Source: CBDTYW01 sp965364735 (GTDB taxonomy: Bacteria; Actinomycetota; Nitriliruptoria; Nitriliruptorales; Nitriliruptoraceae). From it: a stretch of DNA of 10,267 bases. Shown here piece by piece: positions 1-5,888 of this stretch. The stretch spans positions 1 to 10,267 of the forward strand of contig CBDTYW010000130.1 of NCBI GenBank assembly GCA_965364735.1, in the 5' to 3' direction. Under the pieces are notes generated by a model, which searched no databases, was not told where the DNA came from, and worked only from the letters and a program-made list of their open reading frames with translations. The translations under genes and the position numbers were made by a program. The number at the start of each line of letters is the position of its first letter. Position 1 is the stretch's first letter.

Positions 1-339
1 CGACATCTGCGCACCCGCCTCAGCGAGGTCGTCCCCGACCTCGCCGTCCACGGCCCGCTGGCAGACGCACATCCGGGGATCGTCGCCTGCTCGGCCCTGT
101 ACGTCGAGGGCTCAGCGCTGGTCTCGGCGCTGGACGACGCCGGCTTCGCCACGCCCTCCGGCTCGTCGTGCGCGACGACCTCGGGCGAGCCGTCGCACGT
201 CCTCGTCGCGATGGGCGCGCTCACCCACGGCCACGTCCGGCTGTCGTTCGGTCCGGAGACGACGACCGCCGACGCCGACGACCTCGTCGCCGCGCTCGCC
301 GAGGCCGTTGCCCGGCTCCGCGCGATGCGGGGCATGTAG
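1..339 (+). CDS. Cysteine desulfurase, C-terminal part (5' end outside window)
   Basis: The reading frame is open from base 1 and stops with TAG at 337-339, giving the last 112 residues of a PLP-dependent class V aminotransferase-fold enzyme. Visible residues 52-70 hold the stretch PSGSSCATTSGEPSHVL, which matches the active-site loop of NifS/IscS-type cysteine desulfurases; Cys57 of the visible part is the persulfide-forming cysteine. The PLP lysine lies in the missing N-terminal part. The family releases sulfur from L-cysteine as an enzyme-bound persulfide for Fe-S clusters or thiolated products. A TusA-like carrier follows 64 bp downstream on the same strand, a natural persulfide acceptor, and an A-type Fe-S carrier lies convergently beyond it. 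Family call is firm. Whether it is a housekeeping IscS, or a dedicated NadS-like partner of the nearby nadA, cannot be told from this fragment. Confidence 0.93.
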   Translation, partial: RHLRTRLSEVVPDLAVHGPLADAHPGIVACSALYVEGSALVSALDDAGFATPSGSSCATTSGEPSHVLVAMGALTHGHVRLSFGPETTTADADDLVAALAEAVARLRAMRGM

Positions 340-356
340 CGAGGCGTTTGCGGGTT

Positions 357-385
357 GTCCCGGTCGGCCGGCACGATGCCGGGAC
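357..385. other. Inverted repeat in desulfurase-tusA gap
   Basis: GTCCCGG (357-363) and CCGGGAC (379-385) are perfect 7-bp arms around a 15-nt loop, in the 64-bp gap between the cysteine desulfurase stop and the tusA-like start. The right arm ends 8 nt before the GGAG ribosome-binding site at 394-397. It could be a weak attenuating stem, an operator, or a chance GC-rich match; nothing else in the sequence decides between these. Confidence 0.25.
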
Positions 386-403
386 GTACGAGCGGAGCAG
401 ACC

Positions 404-658
404 GTGAGCGAGACCGACGAGATCGACCGCGTGGTCGACGCGCTGGGCAAGGCCTGCCCGATGCCCGTCATCGAGCTCGCCCGCGCCGTGCGTGAGGCCG
501 AGGTCGGCGCGGTCATCCGTCTGCTCGCGAACGACGCGGCCGCACAGGTCGACGTGCCGGTGTGGTGCCGGATGCAGCAGCAGCAGCTGGTGGCGCGCAC
601 CCAGCGCGAGGACGGGGCTCTGGTCTTCGACGTCCGGAAGACCCGCGAACCCGCCTGA
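404..658 (+). CDS. TusA-family sulfurtransferase
   Basis: This 84-residue protein matches the small TusA (SirA/YeeD-like) fold. The CPxP motif is present as CPMP at residues 18-21, with Cys18 as the persulfide carrier. The second family landmark, NDAAAQVDVPVWCR (residues 43-56), corresponds to the DPATTRDIPxFC segment of classical TusA. The GTG at 404 is chosen because GGAG (394-397) sits 6 nt upstream; a longer in-frame opening from 308 would overlap the desulfurase and has no such site. TusA proteins accept sulfane sulfur from a cysteine desulfurase and pass it to tRNA thiolation, molybdenum cofactor or other pathways. The desulfurase directly upstream on the same strand supports a donor-acceptor pair, probably one transcript. 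The final acceptor is unknown. The gene ends at a strong hairpin. Confidence 0.88.
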   Translation: MSETDEIDRVVDALGKACPMPVIELARAVREAEVGAVIRLLANDAAAQVDVPVWCRMQQQQLVARTQREDGALVFDVRKTREPA

Positions 659-674
659 GCACCGAACGACGAGA

Positions 675-698
675 ACGGCCACCCCGAAGGGTGGCCGT
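675..698. terminator. Hairpin terminator between convergent tusA-like and erpA-like genes
   Basis: ACGGCCACCC (675-684) and GGGTGGCCGT (689-698) form a perfect 10-bp stem closed by the tetraloop CGAA. It starts 16 nt after the tusA-like stop and lies 34 nt beyond the end of the leftward erpA-like gene, so it can serve both transcripts. No U-tract follows on either strand, which is common for actinobacterial terminators. Confidence 0.75.
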
Positions 699-715
699 CC
701 GCGTTGGTCAGGCTG

Positions 716-743
716 TTGTCAGTACGACGTTGTCAGTACGACG
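716..743. repeat. Perfect 14-bp tandem duplication at the erpA-like stop codon
   Basis: TTGTCAGTACGACG occurs twice back to back, at 716-729 and 730-743. The right copy contains the last codons (Ser-Tyr) and the TGA of the leftward erpA-like gene; the left copy repeats the same bases just after the stop, in another frame. The unit is not a multiple of three, and the duplication does not alter the coded protein because the gene ends within the right copy. Confidence 0.9.
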
Positions 744-1113
744 CGGACTCGCCGCAGGCGCAGGAGCCGGTGGCGTTGGGGTTGTCGATCGAGAAGCCGG
801 AAGCCTCGAGCGACTCCTTCCAGTCGATGATCGCGCCCTGGAGGTAGGGCGTGGACATCTTGTCGATGCGGATGTTGATGCCGTGGTGGTTCTCGACGAG
901 GTCGCCGTCGAGCTCACGGTCGTCGAAGAAGAGGGCGTAGCGGAAGCCGGCGCAGCCGCCAGCCTGCACGGAGACGCGCAGCGCGACCTCGTTGATGTCG
1001 TCATCGTCCTCGAGGAACGACTTGACCTTCTCGGCTGCGCGGTCGGTCAGCTCGACCAGCGCGGCGGCCTCTGCGTCGAGGTCGGTCAGCGGGGTGGTCT
1101 CGATGGTGCTCAC
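733..1113 (-). CDS. erpA: HesB/IscA/ErpA-type iron-sulfur cluster carrier
   Basis: The 126-residue product is an A-type Fe-S carrier. The core motif GGCAGFRY (residues 52-59) supplies Cys54, and the C-terminal SCACGES (117-123) supplies Cys118 and Cys120, the usual three-cysteine pattern with 63 residues between the first two. The family normally has CGC at the end; here the middle glycine is alanine. The first ~20 residues are a short acidic extension before the ordinary start of the domain. GTG at 1113 is supported by GGAG (complement of 1121-1124) 7 nt upstream. Such carriers receive a cluster from the SUF machinery and hand it to apo-enzymes. It lies next to a cysteine desulfurase and a TusA-like gene, and 1.4 kb from nadA, whose product needs a [4Fe-4S] cluster. 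The name erpA is by family; IscA- or SufA-like naming would be equally acceptable. Confidence 0.92.
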   Translation of the reverse strand: MSTIETTPLTDLDAEAAALVELTDRAAEKVKSFLEDDDDINEVALRVSVQAGGCAGFRYALFFDDRELDGDLVENHHGINIRIDKMSTPYLQGAIIDWKESLEASGFSIDNPNATGSCACGESASY

Positions 1114-1170
1114 GGGTGTGCTCCAGACGGGAGTCGGTGGACGTGGCAGTCAGTGCTTCGTCCAACCGGG

Positions 1171-1176
1171 AGTGTA
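1171..1176 (-). promoter_or_regulatory. Candidate -10 element for erpA-like gene
   Basis: On the minus strand TACACT (complement of 1171-1176) fits the actinobacterial TANNNT -10 pattern, in the 83-bp gap between the glycerate kinase stop and the erpA-like start. It would give a leader of roughly 50 nt. No convincing -35 hexamer is visible, so this is tentative; the gene may also be read through from the kinase. Confidence 0.25.
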
Positions 1177-1196
1177 GCGATGTTGTTCCCGGCGGA

Positions 1197-2300
1197 TCAG
1201 CCCCGCGCCGCGAGCCGCGCCGCTGCGCGCACGACCTCGGCGACCGGGTCCGGTCCGACGCCGCGAGGCGCGGACGCCTCGACGTCGGCGAGCCCTCCGA
1301 GGACCGCGGTCTGCTGTCCGACGACGGCGACCGCACGCCGCCCGACCCGTGTGGAGCGGCTGACAACCGTCCCGACGACCTTGCCGAGCCCCGACGTCGC
1401 GTCGAGCCGGCCCTCGCCGGTGACCACGAGGTCCGCCTCCTCGATCGCTGTCGACAGATCAAGGAGCCCGACGATCGCGGTGGCGCCGTGAGCCATCGAT
1501 GCACCGGTGGCCGCGGCCAGCCCGAACGCGAGCCCACCGGCCGCGCCAGATCCGTCCTGCCCGGCGACGTCGGCGGCGTCGAGGTCACGCGAGACCACCG
1601 CGACCCAGTGCTCGAGGTTCGTCGCCAAACGAGCCACGTCGGAGAGGTTCGCGCCCTTCTGAGGACCGAAGATCGTGGCCGCCTCGGCGATGCGCGTGGT
1701 GACGTCGGCCAGGAGGGTGATCTCGACGCCGGTCAGGTCCGTCATCCAGCCGTGCTCGACCGTCGCGACCGTCCCGAGCTCGCCGCCGCCCATCTTGAGG
1801 CCCTGTCCGTCGGCGACGCGCAGGCGCATGCCGAGCCCGGTCAGGGCGCCGCTGCCTCCGTCGACGGTGGCCGAGCCGCCGAGCCCGACGCACACGTTGC
1901 GTGCGCCGGCCTCGACGGCTGCGACGATGAGCTGGCCGACGCCCCAGGTCGTGGTCAACAGCGGGTTGCGCTTCGCCTGCGGGACGGTGATGAGCCCGCA
2001 GGCCTGTGCGGACTCGATGACCGCGGTGCCGTCGCCGCCGAGCAACCACGACGCCATCCGGGGCCGCCCGAGCGCATCGGCGACCTCGGTGCGTCGCATC
2101 TCCACGCCGCCGAGGAGCGTGGGATCGTGGCGGCCGGCGTGCTCGACGACGTCGACGAGGCCCTCTCCCCCGTCGGACATCGGCAGCACCACGAGGTCGT
2201 CGTGGGGCCTCGCGAGCGACCAGCCCTCGGAGATCGCGTCAGCGGCCTGCACGGCGGTCAGGGTTCCACCGAACCCGTCAGGACAGACGACGACGCGCAC
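1197..2300 (-). CDS. Glycerate 2-kinase family protein (divergent active-site loops)
   Basis: The 367-residue protein belongs to the GarK/GlxK glycerate kinase family, which phosphorylates D-glycerate to 2-phosphoglycerate with ATP. Family landmarks in order: CPDGFGGTLTA at the N-terminus, MSDGGEG, GLGGSATVDGG, FGPQKGA, GSGAAGGLAFGL, and TGEGRLD followed by a conserved GK. GTG at 2300 is preferred over GTG at 2306 because GGAG (complement of 2306-2309) lies 5 nt before it, and the resulting MRVVVCPD start matches the family. Several normally invariant residues differ. The classical PDSFKGS has GFGG, SATNDGG has SATVDGG, and the DVxNPLLG loop is replaced by the shorter DVTTRIAEA. The fold is secure, but substrate or activity may have shifted. 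It reads toward the erpA-like gene 83 bp away and is divergent from nadA. Confidence 0.85.
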   Translation of the reverse strand: MRVVVCPDGFGGTLTAVQAADAISEGWSLARPHDDLVVLPMSDGGEGLVDVVEHAGRHDPTLLGGVEMRRTEVADALGRPRMASWLLGGDGTAVIESAQACGLITVPQAKRNPLLTTTWGVGQLIVAAVEAGARNVCVGLGGSATVDGGSGALTGLGMRLRVADGQGLKMGGGELGTVATVEHGWMTDLTGVEITLLADVTTRIAEAATIFGPQKGANLSDVARLATNLEHWVAVVSRDLDAADVAGQDGSGAAGGLAFGLAAATGASMAHGATAIVGLLDLSTAIEEADLVVTGEGRLDATSGLGKVVGTVVSRSTRVGRRAVAVVGQQTAVLGGLADVEASAPRGVGPDPVAEVVRAAARLAARG

Positions 2301-2345
2301 GAGCACTCCAAGATCACCCGACGCGCACTCGCCGGGAGATGACGA

Positions 2346-2372
2346 AGCCTAGTCCAGACCGTGCGCGCGCAA
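2346..2372 (-). promoter_or_regulatory. Candidate promoter for glycerate kinase
   Basis: On the minus strand TTGCGC (complement of 2367-2372) and TAGGCT (complement of 2346-2351) resemble -35 and -10 hexamers. The -10 fits TANNNT well, but the 15-nt spacer is short. It would start transcription about 40 nt before the GTG at 2300. Tentative. Confidence 0.35.
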
Positions 2373-2408
2373 CGACAGGCTCCCGGTGGCCTGTGGACGG
2401 GGCGGTGG

Positions 2409-2445
2409 TACCTTGTGCGTGGTTGTAGTCACTCTGACCATAACC
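2409..2445 (+). promoter_or_regulatory. nadA promoter with operator-like palindrome
   Basis: TACCTT (2409-2414) fits the TANNNT -10 pattern and would place transcription start near 2421. Exactly there begins an imperfect palindrome: GGTTGTAGTCA (2421-2431), spacer CTC, TGACCATAACC (2435-2445). Nine of eleven arm positions pair, giving a 25-bp dyad of the size bound by a dimeric repressor. Its placement over the start site is typical of repression. In mycobacteria, NAD-synthesis genes including nadA are repressed by NrtR, a Nudix-related regulator, so an NrtR-type or other NAD-responsive repressor is a reasonable guess. I cannot verify the motif against a known NrtR site set, and no clear -35 is visible. 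Confidence 0.45.
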
Positions 2446-2485
2446 TCCGGCTCCTCGAGTCGATCCCGCAACGGCAGGCGAACCC

Positions 2486-3724
2486 ATGCCCACCACCGCC
2501 ACCCCACCGGCCCCGGCCGCACCGGGCCCGACGTCGGCGAGCCCGACGATCCCCACCGACTCCCCGCTCCTCCTCCTCGGACGCCGGACGGATCGTGCTT
2601 CGGAGAAGGGTGTCCTGTGCCCGGGCGACCTCCCGTCAGCCTCGGACCCGGACCTGATCACCCGCGCCCGCGCGGCGCGTGCAGCTCTGGGCGACACGGT
2701 CGTCATCCTCGGCCACCACTACCAGCGGGACGAGGTCGTCGAGTTCGCCGATCACCGCGGAGACTCCTTCGCGCTCGCCCAGCACTCCGCGGACGCCGAG
2801 GCGCCGTACATCATCTTCTGTGGCGTGCACTTCATGGCCGAGTCCGCGTCGATCCTCGCTCGCGAGGACCAGACCGTGATCCTCCCCGACCTCGCCGCCG
2901 GCTGCTCCATGGCCGACATGGCCGAGCACCACCAGCTCGTCGACGCGTGGAAGCGCATCGAGCGCGCCGGGGTCGCCGAGTCGACCGTGCCGCTGACCTA
3001 CATGAACTCGACCGCCGCCATCAAGGCGTTCTGCGGAGAGCACGGCGGGGCGATCTGCACGTCCTCGAACGCGCCCCGCGCCATGAGCTGGGCCTTCGAA
3101 CGTGGCGAGCGCGTCGTCTTCCTCCCGGACCAGCACCTCGGACGCAACACCGCAGTGATGGGCCTCGGGCTCTCGCTGGACGACTGCGTCGTCTACGACC
3201 CGTGGAAGCCGGACGGTGGGCTCACCGACGACGAGATCCGCGACGCCAAGGTCATCCTCTGGAAGGGCCACTGCTCCGTGCACGCCCGCTTCCAGCCACA
3301 GATGGTCGACGCGATCCGTGAGAAGGTCCCGGGCGTCCAGGTCTTCGCGCACCCCGAGTGCCGCCACGAGGTCGTCGTCAAGGCCGACCGCGTCGGGTCG
3401 ACCTCACAGATCATGAAGTGGGTCGAGGAGGCGCCGGCGGGAACGTCGATCTCGGTCGCAACGGAGCTCAACCTCGTCAAGCGCATCGGGACGGACAACC
3501 CCGACAAGGACATCCACTTCCTCGACGACACCGTCTGCTTCTGCGCGACGATGAACCGCATCGACCTCCCTCACCTGACCTGGGCCATGGAGCGCCTGGT
3601 CGCTGGCGACGTCGTCAACGAGGTCCGCGTCGACGAGAACGTCCGCCACTGGTCGCGCGTGGCGCTCGACCGGATGCTCGCCCTCCCCGGCGCCGACGCA
3701 TCCATGAACGCCGTCGCTGAGTAG
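2486..3724 (+). CDS. nadA: Quinolinate synthase NadA
   Basis: The 412-residue enzyme condenses iminoaspartate with dihydroxyacetone phosphate to quinolinate, in de novo NAD synthesis, using an oxygen-sensitive [4Fe-4S] cluster. Visible landmarks: GHHYQRDEV (76-84), AGCSMADMAEHH (138-149), MNSTAAIKAF (173-182), PDQHLGRNT (214-222), WKGHCSVHARF (259-269), HPECRHEV (289-296) and CFCATMNRIDLPHL (351-364). Cys140, Cys263 and Cys353 are the expected cluster ligands. Their spacing (123 and 90 residues) matches the long Bacillus-type NadA rather than the shorter E. coli type. The N-terminal ~27 residues are a Pro/Ala/Thr-rich tail absent from most homologues and probably disordered. ATG 2486 has only a weak purine-rich site (around 2473-2478). 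No nadB or nadC follows: the gene stands alone and ends at a hairpin, so the iminoaspartate-producing partner must be elsewhere. Confidence 0.97.
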   Translation: MPTTATPPAPAAPGPTSASPTIPTDSPLLLLGRRTDRASEKGVLCPGDLPSASDPDLITRARAARAALGDTVVILGHHYQRDEVVEFADHRGDSFALAQHSADAEAPYIIFCGVHFMAESASILAREDQTVILPDLAAGCSMADMAEHHQLVDAWKRIERAGVAESTVPLTYMNSTAAIKAFCGEHGGAICTSSNAPRAMSWAFERGERVVFLPDQHLGRNTAVMGLGLSLDDCVVYDPWKPDGGLTDDEIRDAKVILWKGHCSVHARFQPQMVDAIREKVPGVQVFAHPECRHEVVVKADRVGSTSQIMKWVEEAPAGTSISVATELNLVKRIGTDNPDKDIHFLDDTVCFCATMNRIDLPHLTWAMERLVAGDVVNEVRVDENVRHWSRVALDRMLALPGADASMNAVAE

Positions 3725-3767
3725 AACCTCGCAGGAGCGTTGAGCGGCGCGGCCGGACACAACGCAG

Positions 3768-3797
3768 AGCGCCCCGCACCGTGAGGTGCGGAGCGCT
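3768..3797. terminator. Hairpin terminator after nadA
   Basis: AGCGCCCCGCACC (3768-3780) and GGTGCGGAGCGCT (3785-3797) form a 13-bp stem with one mismatch, closed by the GNRA-type tetraloop GTGA. It begins 43 nt after the nadA stop and also lies downstream of the convergent protease gene (stop at 3872), so it may terminate both. No U-tract follows. Confidence 0.7.
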
Positions 3798-3871
3798 CGC
3801 GAGACGACCTGATTCCTCAGATCCAGGCCAGACCTCTTCGTCTGCGACGGACGTGGGCGGGTGCGCGGTTG

Positions 3872-5386
3872 TCACTCACCCCAGTATCCGTTCCACGTCG
3901 AACCGTTCCACGTCGAACCGTTCCAGGTCGAACCGTTCCAGGTCGAACCGTTCCAGGTCGAACCGTTCCACGTCGAACCGTTCCAGGTCGAACCGTTCCA
4001 GGTCGAGCCGTTCCAGGTGCCGTCGTTCGAGGCGGTGGAGGCGTCCGATTCCGTGGAGGGAGCGGAGCCGTCGGTGTTCGCGGGGAGGGTGATCTTCTTG
4101 AGACTCACCATGCCGGCACCGTCGAACGCCGTCCCATCAACGAGGTCTGTGGCGTTGGAGATCATGGCGAGCTTGACCTGATCGGGCGTCCAGTCCGGGT
4201 TGGCGTCCAGAACGAGCGCCACCAGACCAGAGACGACCGCGGCTGCCTGCGACGTCCCGCCCCCGCTCAGGAGGTGATCGCCGCGACGTGCCTGCGGGTA
4301 GTTCACGTCGATGTAGCCACCGGGCTGACGCAGGCTCATCACCGACACTCCCGGGGCCACGAAGTCCGGATCGCGAACACCGTCACCGACAGAGGAGAAC
4401 GACGCGATCGTGTCATCGCTGGTGTTCCCGGGGTTCGCGTAGTCAGCAGCGCCGACCGCGATGATCTTGGACGACCTCGCGGGGCTGTCAAGCCGCCCCA
4501 GCGAGCTCGCACGGTTGCCCGCAGAAGCGACCACGACGATGCCAGCATCCCATGCCTGCTCGACCGCCTGAACCAACGGGTCGCTCGCAGCCGCCTGGTC
4601 CGCGTCAGTACCGAAGGCGATGTTGACGACGCGGATGTTGAGCCCGTCAGCGTTCTTGTTCTGCACGATCAGATCGAGAGCCTCGATGATCTGCGAGACG
4701 TGCGCCCCACCGTTCTTGTCACCAGCCTTGACGTTGATGAGCCGTGCACCCGGAGCGATCCCGACGAACGGGTCCAGCTGAGACGAGCCGTTGCCGATGG
4801 ACTGGGCCCCGTTGTCCGGCATGCCGGCGATGATCCCGGCCAGATGGGTGCCATGCCCATACTCGTCAACGAACTCGGTCTCGCCCTCCACTTGGTCGGC
4901 CGACAGGTCGACCACGTGCACGATCTTGCCCGTCTGGTCCAGACCCGGCACCGGGCTGATGCCCGTGTCGATGAGCGCGATGTCAATGCCGTCGCCCGTG
5001 TAGTTGGCCTTGTGGAAGTTCTTGGCACCGGTGAGCCCGAGCACGTCCGCCATGACGCCCGTCGTCGATCCGCCGGCCTGGGGCTGGTAGGCGGTCGAGG
5101 ACATCGCGACGGTGGAGTCGACCGTGACGCTGGAAACGTCGGAGTCCCGCGACAGGAGCGCCTGGCCGTGGGCGTCGACCGTTGCGGTGACCATGCCCAG
5201 AGCGTTGTGGGTCTGCTCGACCGTGCCACCGACAGCCTGGACATCGGCAACAACAGCCTCGACCGACGTCGCGGCGGCGATGATCACCCGAGCCACCTCG
5301 GAAGGCTGATGACTGGGCACCAGCGAGGCCGTGATGGCCGTCAGGCCAAGCAGCGACAGGCCGATGGGCCTCGTGAAACTTCGCAT
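3872..5386 (-). CDS. Secreted subtilisin-family (S8) serine protease with Trp-rich C-terminal repeats
   Basis: The 504-residue protein is an S8 peptidase. Residues 1-25 (MRSFTRP, then a hydrophobic run IGLSLLGLTAITASL) look like a signal peptide. Residues ~30-100 resemble an I9-type inhibitory propeptide. The catalytic domain follows (~115-430) with Asp140 in ALIDTG, His178 in GHGTHLAG, oxyanion Asn291 in ASAGN and Ser379 in GGGTSQAAA, so the triad is complete. A Ser/Thr-rich linker leads to eight NGSTW pentapeptides (459-498) and a final NGYWGE. ATG 5386 is chosen because it begins the signal peptide and has AGGA 9 nt upstream; in-frame codons further up lack support. No LPxTG sorting signal or further membrane anchor is seen, so the Trp-rich tail may hold the enzyme at the envelope or serve as a handle; this is inference. 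The gene has its own candidate promoter and no operon partner. Confidence 0.93.
   Translation of the reverse strand: MRSFTRPIGLSLLGLTAITASLVPSHQPSEVARVIIAAATSVEAVVADVQAVGGTVEQTHNALGMVTATVDAHGQALLSRDSDVSSVTVDSTVAMSSTAYQPQAGGSTTGVMADVLGLTGAKNFHKANYTGDGIDIALIDTGISPVPGLDQTGKIVHVVDLSADQVEGETEFVDEYGHGTHLAGIIAGMPDNGAQSIGNGSSQLDPFVGIAPGARLINVKAGDKNGGAHVSQIIEALDLIVQNKNADGLNIRVVNIAFGTDADQAAASDPLVQAVEQAWDAGIVVVASAGNRASSLGRLDSPARSSKIIAVGAADYANPGNTSDDTIASFSSVGDGVRDPDFVAPGVSVMSLRQPGGYIDVNYPQARRGDHLLSGGGTSQAAAVVSGLVALVLDANPDWTPDQVKLAMISNATDLVDGTAFDGAGMVSLKKITLPANTDGSAPSTESDASTASNDGTWNGSTWNGSTWNGSTWNGSTWNGSTWNGSTWNGSTWNGSTWNGYWGE
3888..4022 (-). repeat. Nine-unit 15-bp tandem repeat encoding the NGSTW array
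   Basis: Nine units of the pattern CCGTTCCASGTCGAA (plus strand) run head to tail from 3888, with the core CCGTTCCA recurring every 15 bp to 4008. Units 1-8 are almost identical; the only variable base among their joints is the wobble C/G of the Thr codon (ACG or ACC), plus one GAA-to-GAG change near the upstream end of the array. Because the unit is five codons, gain or loss of copies keeps the frame. The near-identity at synonymous sites points to recent expansion or ongoing homogenisation. Confidence 0.95.
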
Positions 5387-5453
5387 GATCTGCTGTCCTG
5401 TTCGTGATCCGGCAGCGGCCCGTGACCTGCTGGCAGGGACGGTCCGCGGGGTG

Positions 5454-5482
5454 TTCGTACGATGTCTGGCTGCCCCGAACAA
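5454..5482 (-). promoter_or_regulatory. Candidate promoter for the S8 protease
   Basis: On the minus strand TTGTTC (complement of 5477-5482), a 17-nt spacer and TACGAA (complement of 5454-5459) form a fair housekeeping-type promoter. It would give a leader of about 60 nt before ATG 5386. The rest of the 256-bp divergent gap (5387-5642) shows no gene or RNA that I can recognise. Confidence 0.4.
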
Positions 5483-5592
5483 CGACCACCGACCACTCGG
5501 CCTTGTCCCGCAGCGTCCGATCGGGCAGTGATCGAGCGCTGAGCGCGCATCGCGGGAGTCGGCCCCTCGCCGTCAGGACCTTGTGCCCTGTC

Positions 5593-5627
5593 CCGTGGTC
5601 AGCCGGTCGGCGATGCTGACCCCACGG
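5593..5627 (+). other. Hairpin just upstream of the small membrane protein's RBS
   Basis: GGTCAGC (5597-5603) pairs perfectly with GCTGACC (5615-5621). CCGT (5593-5596) pairs with ACGG (5624-5627) after a 2-nt bulge, giving an 11-bp interrupted stem with an 11-nt loop. It ends 2 nt before the GGAAGG ribosome-binding site. It could be an operator or a structured leader acting on translation; function is unproven. Confidence 0.35.
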
Positions 5628-5642
5628 CTGGAAGGCAACGCC

Positions 5643-5870
5643 ATGACCACACACACCGATCCACACCCCACCTGGACGCTGATGCTCTTCGCCCTCGCGG
5701 GCGCCGTGCTGGGGCTGGCTCTCGGCAGCGGGCTGTACCTCATCGTCAACCCGATCCTGGAGCGTGCCAGCGGCGGGGTCCAAGAGCTGCAAGGGCTGCT
5801 CTGGAACGTCGTACCGGGCCTGATGGCGGTGGGTGCGGTCGTCGGCTGGCGCACCGGCAACCGCCGATGA
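5643..5870 (+). CDS. Small two-helix membrane protein, function unknown
   Basis: This 75-residue protein is supported by ATG 5643 with GGAAGG (5630-5635) 7 nt upstream, and by codon-position GC typical of its neighbours. After a short polar N-terminus (MTTHTDPHPT) it has a hydrophobic segment at about residues 11-35, with a glycine-rich AGAVLGLALGSG stretch. A short loop (PILERASGGVQELQG) follows, then a second hydrophobic segment at about 51-68, and the protein ends in the basic tail WRTGNRR. That layout suggests two transmembrane helices with the basic C-terminus in the cytoplasm. I do not recognise a family. It stands divergent from the protease and 54 bp ahead of rsbQ, which seems to have its own promoter, so a functional link to either is not shown. 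An in-frame ATG at 5613 is less likely because it has no good ribosome-binding site. Confidence 0.75.
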   Translation: MTTHTDPHPTWTLMLFALAGAVLGLALGSGLYLIVNPILERASGGVQELQGLLWNVVPGLMAVGAVVGWRTGNRR

Positions 5871-5888
5871 CCTGACACCGCACGGTGC

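Noticed and set aside
308..403. Earlier start for the TusA-like gene overlapping the desulfurase end, or a desulfurase-TusA fusion
   Set aside because: The two genes are in different frames with a TAG between them, and GTG 404 has a well-placed GGAG; the upstream residues are not TusA-like.
1116..2342. Plus-strand frame of 408 codons opposite the glycerate kinase
   Set aside because: Arg/Asp/Gly-rich composition without motifs; the minus-strand glycerate kinase explains the region.
3888..4022. CRISPR-like regular repeats
   Set aside because: Units are 15 bp with no unique spacers and encode a pentapeptide array in frame at the end of a protease gene.
3869..5407. A 512-codon open frame on the plus strand, opposite the S8 protease, with its own repeats (RRTVPGRTVP type)
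   Set aside because: It is the antisense shadow of the protease. The minus-strand frame has a full catalytic triad, signal peptide and ribosome-binding site, while the plus frame has no recognisable domain; its repeats are the NGSTW DNA array read backwards.
5876..5887. Palindrome CACCGCACGGTG after the small membrane protein, considered as a terminator
   Set aside because: Only 5 bp on each side of a 2-nt centre, too tight for a stable hairpin; probably chance.
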